From: Stieleria magnilauensis
GTDB lineage: Bacteria > Planctomycetota > Planctomycetia > Pirellulales > Pirellulaceae
Length of the DNA: 64,000 bases
Assembly (NCBI GenBank): GCA_007753675.1
Contig: CP036432.1
Location: 4,314,394 to 4,378,393, forward strand
Reading direction: 5' to 3'
The stretch's first letter is position 1. The number at the start of each line of letters is the position of its first letter. The position numbers were made by a program, and so were the translations under genes. Positions 9,242 through 17,161 of the stretch are shown piece after piece. A model generated the notes under the pieces. The model was not told the DNA's origin, searched no databases, and saw nothing but the letters and a program-made list of their open reading frames with translations.

Positions 9242-10885
9242 ATGCCTTTATTCGTTTTTGGTCATCGTAACCCCGACACCGACGCGATCTGTGCGGCAAT
9301 CGCCTACGCGGATTTCTTGCGACGAACGACACGTCCCGATGCCATCGCAGCGAGTTGCGGACCGCCCAACCAGCGGACCGAATACGCACTCAAAATCGCC
9401 AAGTTATCGGCGCCGCGGATCGTGATGGACGTGCATCCCCTGGTCGAGGATGTCTGCCAAACCGATGTCACGCTGGCCCATCGCGACGAAGTGTTTTATG
9501 ACGTCTATCGGCGAATGGACGAGCGTGGGTTGCGTAGCATTCCCGTGGTCGAACCGGACGGCAAGCTGTCCGGGATCGTCTCGCTGTTGGATATTTTGGA
9601 ACTGGTGCTCAACAGCGGCGTCGATCCGCTCAAGGCACGTCAGGTACGCACCAACCTCAGCAAGATCGCCTCGGTGCTCGGCGGGACGTTCCAGCATGCG
9701 GTCAACCCGAACGTGGACGAGGACTTGATCGTCAGCGTGGGGGCGATGAGTGCCGGCGGGTTCACCGACCACATCAAACAATTCCCTGCCGAAAAATTGC
9801 TCGTCGTCAGCGGCGATCGCCCGACCGTGCAATTGCCGGCCCTCGAACTCGGCGTCCGCGCGTTGATCGTGACGGGCGGCTACCAGTTGTCCGATGGGTT
9901 GATGCAATTGGCCAGGGCGCGAGGGATCACCGTCCTGGGCAGCCCGTTCGACACCGCCACGACAACGATGCGAATCAAAGCGGCACAGCTGATCGGCGAT
10001 GTGGTCGAAGAGGACTTCACTTGGCTGCCCGCGCGGATGCCCGTCACCGAGGCACGGGATAAAATCTTTCGGTCCCCGCAAGCCGTGTTCCCCGTCTTGG
10101 AAGACGGGCAACTGGTCGGCGTGCTCAGCAAAAGTGACTTGGTCAATCCGCCCAAAACCGAACTGGTGCTGGTCGACCACAACGAACTGGGCCAAGCCGT
10201 CGCCGGCGCCGACGAGGCGCGGATCGTCGAGGTGCTGGACCATCACCGATTGGGCGGATCGCTGAAATCGACCGAGCCGATTCGTTTGACGATGGAGCCG
10301 GTCGGATCGACGTGCACGTTGGTTGCAAAAATGTATCGCCAGGCCGGCATGGACCCCGAACCGGGGATCGCGGTCTGCATGGCATCCGGGATGATCAGCG
10401 ACACGCTCTACCTGCGTTCACCGACGACCACCCCGACCGATCGCGACATGCTGGAGTGGTTGCAGCAGTTTTGCCCCATGCCGCTGGAATCGTTCGCCGA
10501 AAACTTCTTTCAAGTCGGCTCAGCCCTCCGCACCTGCTCGCCCGGTCAAGTCGTCCGCGAGGATTGCAAACACTTTGAAGAATCCGGGCACGCCTTTTCC
10601 ATTTCGCAAATCGAAGAGATCGGATTCGATCTGTTTTGGGAACGCAAAGACGAATTGTTCGGCGCGTTGGAAAGCATGGCGCAAGAACAAAAGCTCGACT
10701 TCAGCGCCCTGTTGGTCACCGACATTGTCAGCAACGGTAGCCTGTTGATGATGAGCAGTGAACCGCAGGGCTGGGAAGACATCAACTATCCCGAACTCGA
10801 AGACCGCCTCTACCAACTCGACGGCGTCGTCAGCCGCAAGAAGCAATTGCTGCCCCTGATCAGCAGCCTGATGGAATCGATCTGA
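9242..10885 (+). CDS. Manganese-dependent family II inorganic pyrophosphatase with CBS and DRTGG domains
   Basis: Predicted to hydrolyse pyrophosphate, under nucleotide control. 547 residues: a DHH-family N-terminal part with the metal motif FGHRNPDTDAICAAIAYADF, then a CBS motif (AHRDEVFYDVYRRMDERGLRS to GIVSLLDI), an inserted DRTGG-like segment, the second CBS motif (VTEARDKIF to GVLSKSDL), then the DHHRLGG motif and the C-terminal DHHA2 domain. Plain family II enzymes are about 310 residues; this is the regulated, adenine-nucleotide-binding architecture known from some clostridia. Its stop lies 9 bp from the end of the convergent BBP7 gene. Confidence 0.92.
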   Translation: MPLFVFGHRNPDTDAICAAIAYADFLRRTTRPDAIAASCGPPNQRTEYALKIAKLSAPRIVMDVHPLVEDVCQTDVTLAHRDEVFYDVYRRMDERGLRSIPVVEPDGKLSGIVSLLDILELVLNSGVDPLKARQVRTNLSKIASVLGGTFQHAVNPNVDEDLIVSVGAMSAGGFTDHIKQFPAEKLLVVSGDRPTVQLPALELGVRALIVTGGYQLSDGLMQLARARGITVLGSPFDTATTTMRIKAAQLIGDVVEEDFTWLPARMPVTEARDKIFRSPQAVFPVLEDGQLVGVLSKSDLVNPPKTELVLVDHNELGQAVAGADEARIVEVLDHHRLGGSLKSTEPIRLTMEPVGSTCTLVAKMYRQAGMDPEPGIAVCMASGMISDTLYLRSPTTTPTDRDMLEWLQQFCPMPLESFAENFFQVGSALRTCSPGQVVREDCKHFEESGHAFSISQIEEIGFDLFWERKDELFGALESMAQEQKLDFSALLVTDIVSNGSLLMMSSEPQGWEDINYPELEDRLYQLDGVVSRKKQLLPLISSLMESI

Positions 10886-10894
10886 TCGGCGGCA

Positions 10895-12376
10895 TCAGAA
10901 GTTGAATTCACCGCCCAAGTGCAGACCGTGGGCGAGGTAGTCCGACTGGATCCACTGAACGCGCGGTCGTAGCGCACCGGCCAGCGGATCCATTCCGGGC
11001 GGAACCAACCCGGGATTCACGTCCCGGTCGATTTGCTCGGACGCGCGAATCACGTTGGGCAGATACAGCACCGAGTAACCGATGTTCGCGTGCAGCCGAT
11101 CGGTCAATCGGATCCCCAATCGGACGCCCAACTCGGGCACCAACGAAAACTCATCGCGACTCCGCGTGCCGCTGTTGGTCCGCTGCGCCAATAGTCCGCC
11201 GTCGTAGGTTTGGCTCGTCGCCTGATCATCAATGGTGGTGCTGCCGGAAACCCGCAGCGTTTGTTCGGTGTTCCCCAGGGCGACGCGCATCGACGTTTCC
11301 AACCAGGCCCGCTGAAACAACATGCGATGCACGATGCCCAGCTGCAGTCCGTTGAACTGATTGGTCGTTTGAAACTGATCGGATGATGCGAACGTTTGCA
11401 GATCACTAGTGACTTCGCTGCGTCGGTTTTCGACGATCGACAGTGAATCGCGCAGACGAATGTTGCGGTAGCCGATGATCCAATCGGTGCGGTCACGCAG
11501 TCCACATTGTTGACAACACGCGCCATGCGTGGGGCAAAGCGAGACACGTCCGTCGATCAAGAACGATCGCAGGTTGGACTCGGTTCGAACGCGAACGTCG
11601 CCGCTGACCAAACCCGGGTACGCGATCAGCTCAGCCGTCTCGTCGCCGTCGGTGAGATCGAAGTACGGGCGTCCCAGGATCACGCTGCCGTCACTCGATC
11701 CGTTGTAGCGGTCATCGAGTTCGGACAATTGGAAGTACTCGGTTTCGATCGCGAAATTCCGTTGCGGAGAAATCCAAAGTCCGCCACCGATCAAGAACCC
11801 GCCGGTCGAACCGTCGTTGAGCGTCTTGCCGCCGAATGCGACCGAGGTGCCGGCTTCACCGAGCGTGGCGGCGACGTCCTGGCCGGTGCCGTCGGGGCTG
11901 GTCGTGACCAGCGGCGGGGCGTCCATGCCAGAGACGTCCCACAGCAGATACTCGGCGCGAAGGAAAAGCCGCGAATCGATGCGGTTTTGAAAACGTGGAA
12001 GTAGCGGATCCCATTGGCGGAGACTGTCCACCGCCGGGCTACCCGCAAAAAGTCCGCCGCCGGCAGGCAAAACCGCCGATGAAGGGTTCCCCGCGGTGGG
12101 TGCGACCATTTGGTACGGATCGGAGGAATGGGTCCCAAACTGGCTGCCGTCCAGGTTCGGATTAAAAATCGCCCCCGGTTGCTGGGCGTGACTCAAATCA
12201 GCGGAAATCAGGGCGCCGGCGAGCAAGCAAAGCTGGAAAAGTCGCCCTGCGGTCGCGCTACCGCCGGCTAAACTGGTCAGCCGCCGACTGGCAATGGCTC
12301 TCGACACGTGAAGCAACGGGCTGGTCTCCGAGCGAAAAAGGGTAGAAAATCGCCTGCGTCGCAGGATTTCGATCAA
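10895..12376 (-). CDS. BBP7-family outer-membrane beta-barrel protein
   Basis: Predicted outer-membrane barrel of a family expanded in planctomycetes. A basic N-terminus and hydrophobic stretch (FQLCLLAGALISADLSHA) form an export signal. The mature part shows the typical FLRAEYLLWDVSGMDAPPLV opening, aromatic-rich alternating strands, a FAIETEYFQLSELDD strand and a C-terminal segment ending in GGEFNF, consistent with a barrel ending in Phe. The start at 12376 is a TTG with a GGAAAC just upstream; a GTG at 12307 would give a shorter leader. The ligand or pore role is unknown. Confidence 0.8.
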   Translation of the reverse strand: MIEILRRRRFSTLFRSETSPLLHVSRAIASRRLTSLAGGSATAGRLFQLCLLAGALISADLSHAQQPGAIFNPNLDGSQFGTHSSDPYQMVAPTAGNPSSAVLPAGGGLFAGSPAVDSLRQWDPLLPRFQNRIDSRLFLRAEYLLWDVSGMDAPPLVTTSPDGTGQDVAATLGEAGTSVAFGGKTLNDGSTGGFLIGGGLWISPQRNFAIETEYFQLSELDDRYNGSSDGSVILGRPYFDLTDGDETAELIAYPGLVSGDVRVRTESNLRSFLIDGRVSLCPTHGACCQQCGLRDRTDWIIGYRNIRLRDSLSIVENRRSEVTSDLQTFASSDQFQTTNQFNGLQLGIVHRMLFQRAWLETSMRVALGNTEQTLRVSGSTTIDDQATSQTYDGGLLAQRTNSGTRSRDEFSLVPELGVRLGIRLTDRLHANIGYSVLYLPNVIRASEQIDRDVNPGLVPPGMDPLAGALRPRVQWIQSDYLAHGLHLGGEFNF

Positions 12377-12564
12377 GTTTCCGGTGGCGGATGCCGACCG
12401 CGGTTGGAAATTGCGATAATTGACCGATTCACGTCAAGATGAAACGATAGGGTGTCCGCCAATTTGCACGTCGGCCGGAAAGCCGACGCGCGGCGACCGC
12501 CCCCCAAACTTCGGTTTACCCCGCCCTCGACAAAATCCACCTTCCCTTTGAAAAGGACCCTTCC

Positions 12565-12960
12565 ATGCGATCTCTCGCTTACGGCGCCGCGATCTTGGCT
12601 GCTGCCGGAATCATGTACATGATCTCAACCCTACCGACCGAGCCCGCTGCCGAAGCGGTCCCCTCCTCGGCGACCCCGGCGGATGCGGTCGCAATCGCGC
12701 CCGACGCGGAGGTGACGACGGCATCGTTGACGATGACGGTTCCTGAAATGCATTGCCCGTTTGCCTGCTACCCCAGCGTGAAAAAGAACCTGGAGAAACG
12801 CTCGGACGTGGTCGCCGTCGAACTCGCTCCGCAAAAAGAAGAAGGCATCATCGATAACCCCCAAGTCATCGTGACCTACAAAGACGGATTTGACGCCGAA
12901 CAGGCGATCGCCCAGTTAGAAGCCGCCGGGTTCACCGGTTCAACCGTCGCCACGAACTAG
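12565..12960 (+). CDS. Membrane-anchored heavy-metal-associated (HMA) domain protein with CxxxC motif
   Basis: 131 residues: an N-terminal hydrophobic anchor or signal (residues 1-22), an Ala/Pro-rich linker, then one ferredoxin-like HMA domain (about residues 52-131). The metal site reads MHCPFACYPSV, a CxxxC spacing instead of the classical MxCxxC, with the usual EQAIAQLEAAGF at the C-terminal helix. It probably binds or relays a soft metal outside the cytoplasm. A Shine-Dalgarno-like AAAAGGAC precedes the ATG. No transporter gene is adjacent. Confidence 0.8.
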   Translation: MRSLAYGAAILAAAGIMYMISTLPTEPAAEAVPSSATPADAVAIAPDAEVTTASLTMTVPEMHCPFACYPSVKKNLEKRSDVVAVELAPQKEEGIIDNPQVIVTYKDGFDAEQAIAQLEAAGFTGSTVATN

Positions 12961-12979
12961 TATTTCGTCTCAGCTCAAT

Positions 12980-13066
12980 TTTCGGGTAGTGGACGAGGCG
13001 ACGAGTCCTCTGCAGTCGGCTGATTGGCAAGGACTCGTCGCCTCGTCCACTACCGCCTACCCGAAA
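12980..13066. repeat. Family A hairpin repeat, copy 1
   Basis: The 23-bp arm at 12986-13008 (GTAGTGGACGAGGCGACGAG, ending TCC) is the exact inverted complement of 13031-13053. An outer TTTCGGGTAG / CTACCCGAAA pair extends the stem, with a 7-nt insertion on the right side. The flanking CAGCTCAAT is shared with the second copy at 55.8 kb. Short open frames across it (with peptides such as GLVASSTT) are artefacts of the repeat. Confidence 0.9.
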
Positions 13067-13088
13067 CGCAAGGTGACAAGGAGCACGA

Positions 13089-13901
13089 GTGGCCGGCAAA
13101 CTCGCGGCAACGCCGCTTCGCGACGCAGACTTGCCGAGCGACGCAGTTCTGTTGGTCGGTCACGGGACCCGCGATCCGGCCGGGACCGAGGAGTTCTTTC
13201 AACTCGCGTCGGTCTTGGCCGAGCGGCTTGCACCGCTGCCGGTGGAAGGCTGCTTGTTGGAATTTCAGCAGCCCACGATCCCCGAAGCTTGGCGAACGTT
13301 GGTCCGACGCGGTGCGAAACAGATCCGTGTCGCGCCGTTGCTGTTGTTTGCGGCCGGACACGCCCGAAGCGACATTCCCGATGCGGTTGCCGCGTGCGCC
13401 GCGGAAACCCCGGGCGTCTGCTGCAGCCAATCCGGCCCCCTCTCACGCGCACCGACGATCATCGCGTTGCTGTCCAGCCGGATCCGGCAAGCCGCCGATC
13501 GGGAAGCAATCCCGATGGACGATTCGGTCGCGCTGGTGATGGTCGGCCGGGGCAGCTACGACCCCTGCGCGAAAGCCGACATGCGTGTGCTCGGTGAAAT
13601 CGTGGCGCGGCGATGTGAGATGCCGCATCACGCGGTCGGTTTTTATGCGATGGCCGAGCCCAGGCTGCCGGACGTCCTGGACGAGGTTGCCGACCGCTCC
13701 GGGATCCGAACCGTGATCGTCCAGCCTCATTTGCTATTCCAAGGCCGCTTGTACGACGCGATCGCCGATCAAGTCGCTGAGGCCTCGCGGCGTCACCCGC
13801 AGGTACGATTCGTTGTGGCGGACTACTTGGGGCCGACGGCCGAAGTCGCTGAGGCATTGGTCCGACGCGGATTTGCCGAAATTCCCGACTCGCAGACGTG
13901 A
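13089..13901 (+). CDS. CbiX/SirB-like sirohydrochlorin chelatase family protein
   Basis: 270 residues with two CbiX-type modules. The first has LLVGHGTRDPAG and the metal-binding FAAGHARSDIP; the second has VGRGSYDPCAKADM and PHLLFQGRLYD. The family inserts cobalt, nickel or iron into sirohydrochlorin-type tetrapyrroles (siroheme or cobalamin pathways). His is kept in the first module's GHG and HA motifs, whereas the second has GRG, so the two halves may not be equivalent. The start is GTG. No other tetrapyrrole gene is adjacent, so the metal is not predictable. Confidence 0.85.
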   Translation: MAGKLAATPLRDADLPSDAVLLVGHGTRDPAGTEEFFQLASVLAERLAPLPVEGCLLEFQQPTIPEAWRTLVRRGAKQIRVAPLLLFAAGHARSDIPDAVAACAAETPGVCCSQSGPLSRAPTIIALLSSRIRQAADREAIPMDDSVALVMVGRGSYDPCAKADMRVLGEIVARRCEMPHHAVGFYAMAEPRLPDVLDEVADRSGIRTVIVQPHLLFQGRLYDAIADQVAEASRRHPQVRFVVADYLGPTAEVAEALVRRGFAEIPDSQT

Positions 13902-14007
13902 TGCGTCGGGAATTCAGCTTCACCACACTCGCGGACATTTGCCGGGCCGTTTATCATCGGTGCCCTTCGCCAGAACGGTTTTTTCTTCCATCCCTCTGAT
14001 CGCTGCT

Positions 14008-15264
14008 ATGTCATCTGCCACCGAACCTGAAGTCAAAGATCCCTATTTCCAGTCGTTGTTTGCCGATCGCATCGGCGGGGCAAACTATGGAAAGAGCACC
14101 GAGATCTACAAGTTCGAAAAGATCAAACGGGCCAAGCGGAACGCCTTGGCGGCCCACCCGGATCGCCAATTGCTGGATTTCGGAATCGGCGAAAACGACG
14201 CGATGGCCGACGAAGCGGTGCGGCAGGTGATGGCGACTGAAATCAATCAGCCCGAAAACCGCGGCTACGCCGACAACGGCGTGATCGAATACAAGCAGGC
14301 CGCCGCGCGGTTCATGAAGCGGCACTTTGACGTCGACTTGGATCCGGCCACGCAGATCAACCATTGCATCGGCAGCAAGCCCGCCTACGCCATGTTGCCG
14401 GCCTGTTTCATCAATCCCGGTGACGTGACGCTGATGACCGTGCCGGGCTACCCGGTCGCGGGCACCCACACGCGCTACTACGGCGGTGACGTGTTTCGGT
14501 TGCCGCTGTTGAAAGAAAACAATTTCCTGCCCGATTTGGATTCGGTTCCCGACGACATCTATCGCCGCGCCAAGTTGTTGGTGCTGAATTACCCGAATTC
14601 CCCGACGGGACGATTGGCGACGCCGGAGTTTTTTGAAAAGGTGGTCGCGTTGGCCAAGGAGAAGGAATTTGTCGTCGTTCATGACGCGGCGCACATTCTG
14701 CTGACGTTTGACGGCAAGCCGACCAGTTTCCTGGAAACCCCCGGCGCGATGGACGTCGGCGTCGAAGTCCATTCGATGAGCAAGGGATATGACATGATCG
14801 GTTGGCGGATGGGTTTCGTCGCCGGTCACCCGCAAATCGTCTCCGCGTTCGCGGACGTCAAGGACAACAGCGACAGCGGGCAATTCATCGCGACCCAAAA
14901 GGCCGCCGCCGCGGCGCTCGACGATGACTCGATCCCTGCTCGCATCAAAGCCAAGTATCAACGGCGGATGGAAAAGCTGGTCGCGGTGCTGAAAGATTGC
15001 GGCTTCGATTGCGAAATGCCCGGCGGAACGTATTTCCTCTACACGCCCGCCCCGAAGGGGACCGAAAGTGGTGAAACGTTTGACAAGGCCGAGGACGCGA
15101 CGCGGTTCCTGATCGAACAACTCGGTGTCGTCACCGTGCCCTGGGACGATGCCGGATCGTACCTGCGTTTCAGTGTCACCTACGTGGCCGACAGCGAAGC
15201 CGACGAAGACGCTTTGATGGCCGAAACCAAACGGCGGCTCAGCGAAGCCAAGTTCACGCGTTAG
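14008..15264 (+). CDS. dapL: LL-diaminopimelate aminotransferase
   Basis: Pyridoxal-phosphate enzyme converting tetrahydrodipicolinate directly to LL-diaminopimelate for lysine and peptidoglycan synthesis. 418 residues. Visible: FGIGENDAMADEAV, RGYADNGVIEYKQAAARFM, the NYPNSPTGRLAT motif, HDAAH, and SMSKGYDMIGWRMGF with the PLP lysine. I took the ATG at 14008; a longer reading would overlap the chelatase gene. The DapL route is typical of planctomycetes and chlamydiae. The family B half repeat starts at the stop codon. Confidence 0.92.
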   Translation: MSSATEPEVKDPYFQSLFADRIGGANYGKSTEIYKFEKIKRAKRNALAAHPDRQLLDFGIGENDAMADEAVRQVMATEINQPENRGYADNGVIEYKQAAARFMKRHFDVDLDPATQINHCIGSKPAYAMLPACFINPGDVTLMTVPGYPVAGTHTRYYGGDVFRLPLLKENNFLPDLDSVPDDIYRRAKLLVLNYPNSPTGRLATPEFFEKVVALAKEKEFVVVHDAAHILLTFDGKPTSFLETPGAMDVGVEVHSMSKGYDMIGWRMGFVAGHPQIVSAFADVKDNSDSGQFIATQKAAAAALDDDSIPARIKAKYQRRMEKLVAVLKDCGFDCEMPGGTYFLYTPAPKGTESGETFDKAEDATRFLIEQLGVVTVPWDDAGSYLRFSVTYVADSEADEDALMAETKRRLSEAKFTR

Positions 15265-15288
15265 CGAGGGCTCGCGCCCTGCCGCTAA
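15261..15288. repeat. Family B half palindrome
   Basis: TTAGCGAGGGCTCGCGCCCT followed by GCCGCTAA, overlapping the dapL stop codon and lying between convergent dapL and lnt. It matches the right arm of the full palindromes at 8395-8461 and 56043-56115 and is itself a short palindrome; it may act as a bidirectional transcript end. Confidence 0.65.
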
Positions 15289-17018
15289 CCCCTTCTGCGC
15301 CAAGACTTCGGCCGCAACAGCGCGGCCAAAAACACAATCGCGCAAACCCGCGCCGGCCAGTCACCGATTGTCATCACCAGACTGGTCCGGCTGTCTAAAC
15401 TCGGCTTGGCAATCACCCATCCGTTGCCGCCTTGTGGCAGCTCGTCGACGACACGGCCATTGCTATCGATCCAGGCCGTCGGCCCGTTGTTGGCGGCCGA
15501 CAAGATCGGCCGGCGACAGGCGACGGCGACGAATTGGGCGCATCGTTTGTGATGCGTGATGACGCTGGAATCATCAAACCAGGCGTCATTGGTGACGGTC
15601 ACGATCGCGTCCGGCAATCCGCCTTCGTCAGCCTTGAGTTCACGCAGGTGATTGATCGCGACGCGTTCGACCGCGGTCTCGATACAGATATTGGGGCACA
15701 GCGTCGTCGGACCGACGTGAAACCGTTTGGCGTGCTCGCCGGGCGTTAAACCGAGGTTCTTCGGCACCCAGTCGCGAACGATCGGCACGTGTTTGACCAG
15801 TGGAATGTACTCGCCGAACATGACCAGGTGCATCTTTCCGTACCAGTCGACGACGCGGCCTTCCGCACCGACGTGGACGATCCCGCTGTACATCTTCGTC
15901 GTCGGCCCATCGTCGATCACCCCGCAACCGCCGATGATGTCAGGCTTGGTCGCCTGGGGGCCATTGCTGGCCGCCAACATCGCTTGCAACGATCCCGCGC
16001 GAAATTGAAATCGCTTGCGGTGCTCGGCGGTCATCGCTTGCTCTTCTTCCCGGCTGAGCCCCAATTCGCGAGCCATCGCGCCGTCGCCCCGGCCGGCCAT
16101 CCAAGGGATCATGCCGGTGAACATCGACTCGGGCCAAACAACGGCATCGATCGTTTCATCAGTCGACTGGAAAGCGCGAATCGACTCTTGCGCGTAGGCG
16201 TCGAACAACTCCAACTCGCGCGAACGGTCTTGATCGTATTCCACCGGTTCGTTGCGTCCGATCAACGCGATCGTCGTCGTGGACGGTTGCGTCGGTTGCC
16301 GTAGACGATAGCGGCCATAGAGAAACGTTGCCGAGAGCAGCACGAGGGCGGCGATACAGCAGGTCACGACGCTGCCGATCGAAGGAGTGAAGGGGTTGGC
16401 CGCGTCGGCCGATCCCTTCGTCGAGCACCAACGCCATCGCCATGCCGACACCACAGCCACGTTCACAACCACGATCACCAGCGAAACCGCATAGCTGCCA
16501 CCCAAGTCGGCGATTTGAATCAGCGAGGGGACGTCGGCCAAGGTGTGGCCGAGCATGACCGCTGAAATTCCCGTCAGCATGTAGTTACGAATGCACTCCA
16601 TGCCGACCCAAGCGAGCGGCGCGGCGAACACCATCGCCAGCCCCAGCCGCATCAAACGGCGCAGCACCACCACATAGGCGACCGGGTAGATCGCCAGATA
16701 GGCGGCCAGCGCGATCCAACAGGGATAGATCAACGGGTTAGCAAACCGCAGCCCTTGCAACGTCAAGGCCCAGTAGCCGACCGCGGCCAAGTACAAGACC
16801 GCATACTGTCTCGATGAAATCGTCGCCTGCGTTGCCGCAAGCAGCAGGGGAGTGACGGCGATCGCTGCGAGCGGCCACCAGCCCAAGGGAGGCTGGCTCA
16901 ACCAAGGCACGACCAGCGACGCCATCGCGATCCACCACCAGGTTCGTCCGACGGGCGGCTTCGTCGACGACGTTTTCGCGGGCGACTCGGTTTCAGTAGG
17001 GGGGGCCGATTTGTTCAT
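15285..17018 (-). CDS. lnt: Apolipoprotein N-acyltransferase
   Basis: Inner-membrane enzyme adding the third acyl chain to lipoproteins. About 577 residues: several N-terminal membrane helices (to about residue 230), then a periplasmic carbon-nitrogen hydrolase domain with the Glu of VVWPESMFTG, the Lys of YGKMHLVMFGEYIP and the nucleophile Cys of CPNICIETA, and one C-terminal membrane segment. The ATG at 17018 is preferred over an upstream TTG at 17036. The gene is convergent with dapL and divergent from the kinase gene. Confidence 0.93.
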   Translation of the reverse strand: MNKSAPPTETESPAKTSSTKPPVGRTWWWIAMASLVVPWLSQPPLGWWPLAAIAVTPLLLAATQATISSRQYAVLYLAAVGYWALTLQGLRFANPLIYPCWIALAAYLAIYPVAYVVVLRRLMRLGLAMVFAAPLAWVGMECIRNYMLTGISAVMLGHTLADVPSLIQIADLGGSYAVSLVIVVVNVAVVSAWRWRWCSTKGSADAANPFTPSIGSVVTCCIAALVLLSATFLYGRYRLRQPTQPSTTTIALIGRNEPVEYDQDRSRELELFDAYAQESIRAFQSTDETIDAVVWPESMFTGMIPWMAGRGDGAMARELGLSREEEQAMTAEHRKRFQFRAGSLQAMLAASNGPQATKPDIIGGCGVIDDGPTTKMYSGIVHVGAEGRVVDWYGKMHLVMFGEYIPLVKHVPIVRDWVPKNLGLTPGEHAKRFHVGPTTLCPNICIETAVERVAINHLRELKADEGGLPDAIVTVTNDAWFDDSSVITHHKRCAQFVAVACRRPILSAANNGPTAWIDSNGRVVDELPQGGNGWVIAKPSLDSRTSLVMTIGDWPARVCAIVFLAALLRPKSWRRRG

Positions 17019-17161
17019 GCCCCAGATCCTAGGCAAATGCGTCGGTCAGCGGAATTCAGATCTCTTGATCGGCGAACGTCAGACGCGGAAAAAATGTTAG
17101 ATTAGTGGATGCGATCCTTCATCCTCGCACCCTTCTCTTTTCCCCGACGCTCCCATTGAAC

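Noticed and set aside
12989..13597. Open frame starting in the family A repeat near the chelatase
   Set aside because: The repeat gives a spurious start (GLVASSTT peptide) and the remainder is out of frame with the CbiX motifs.
14011..15345. 444-residue minus-strand frame opposite dapL
   Set aside because: Antisense shadow of a clear DapL gene; no recognisable domain.
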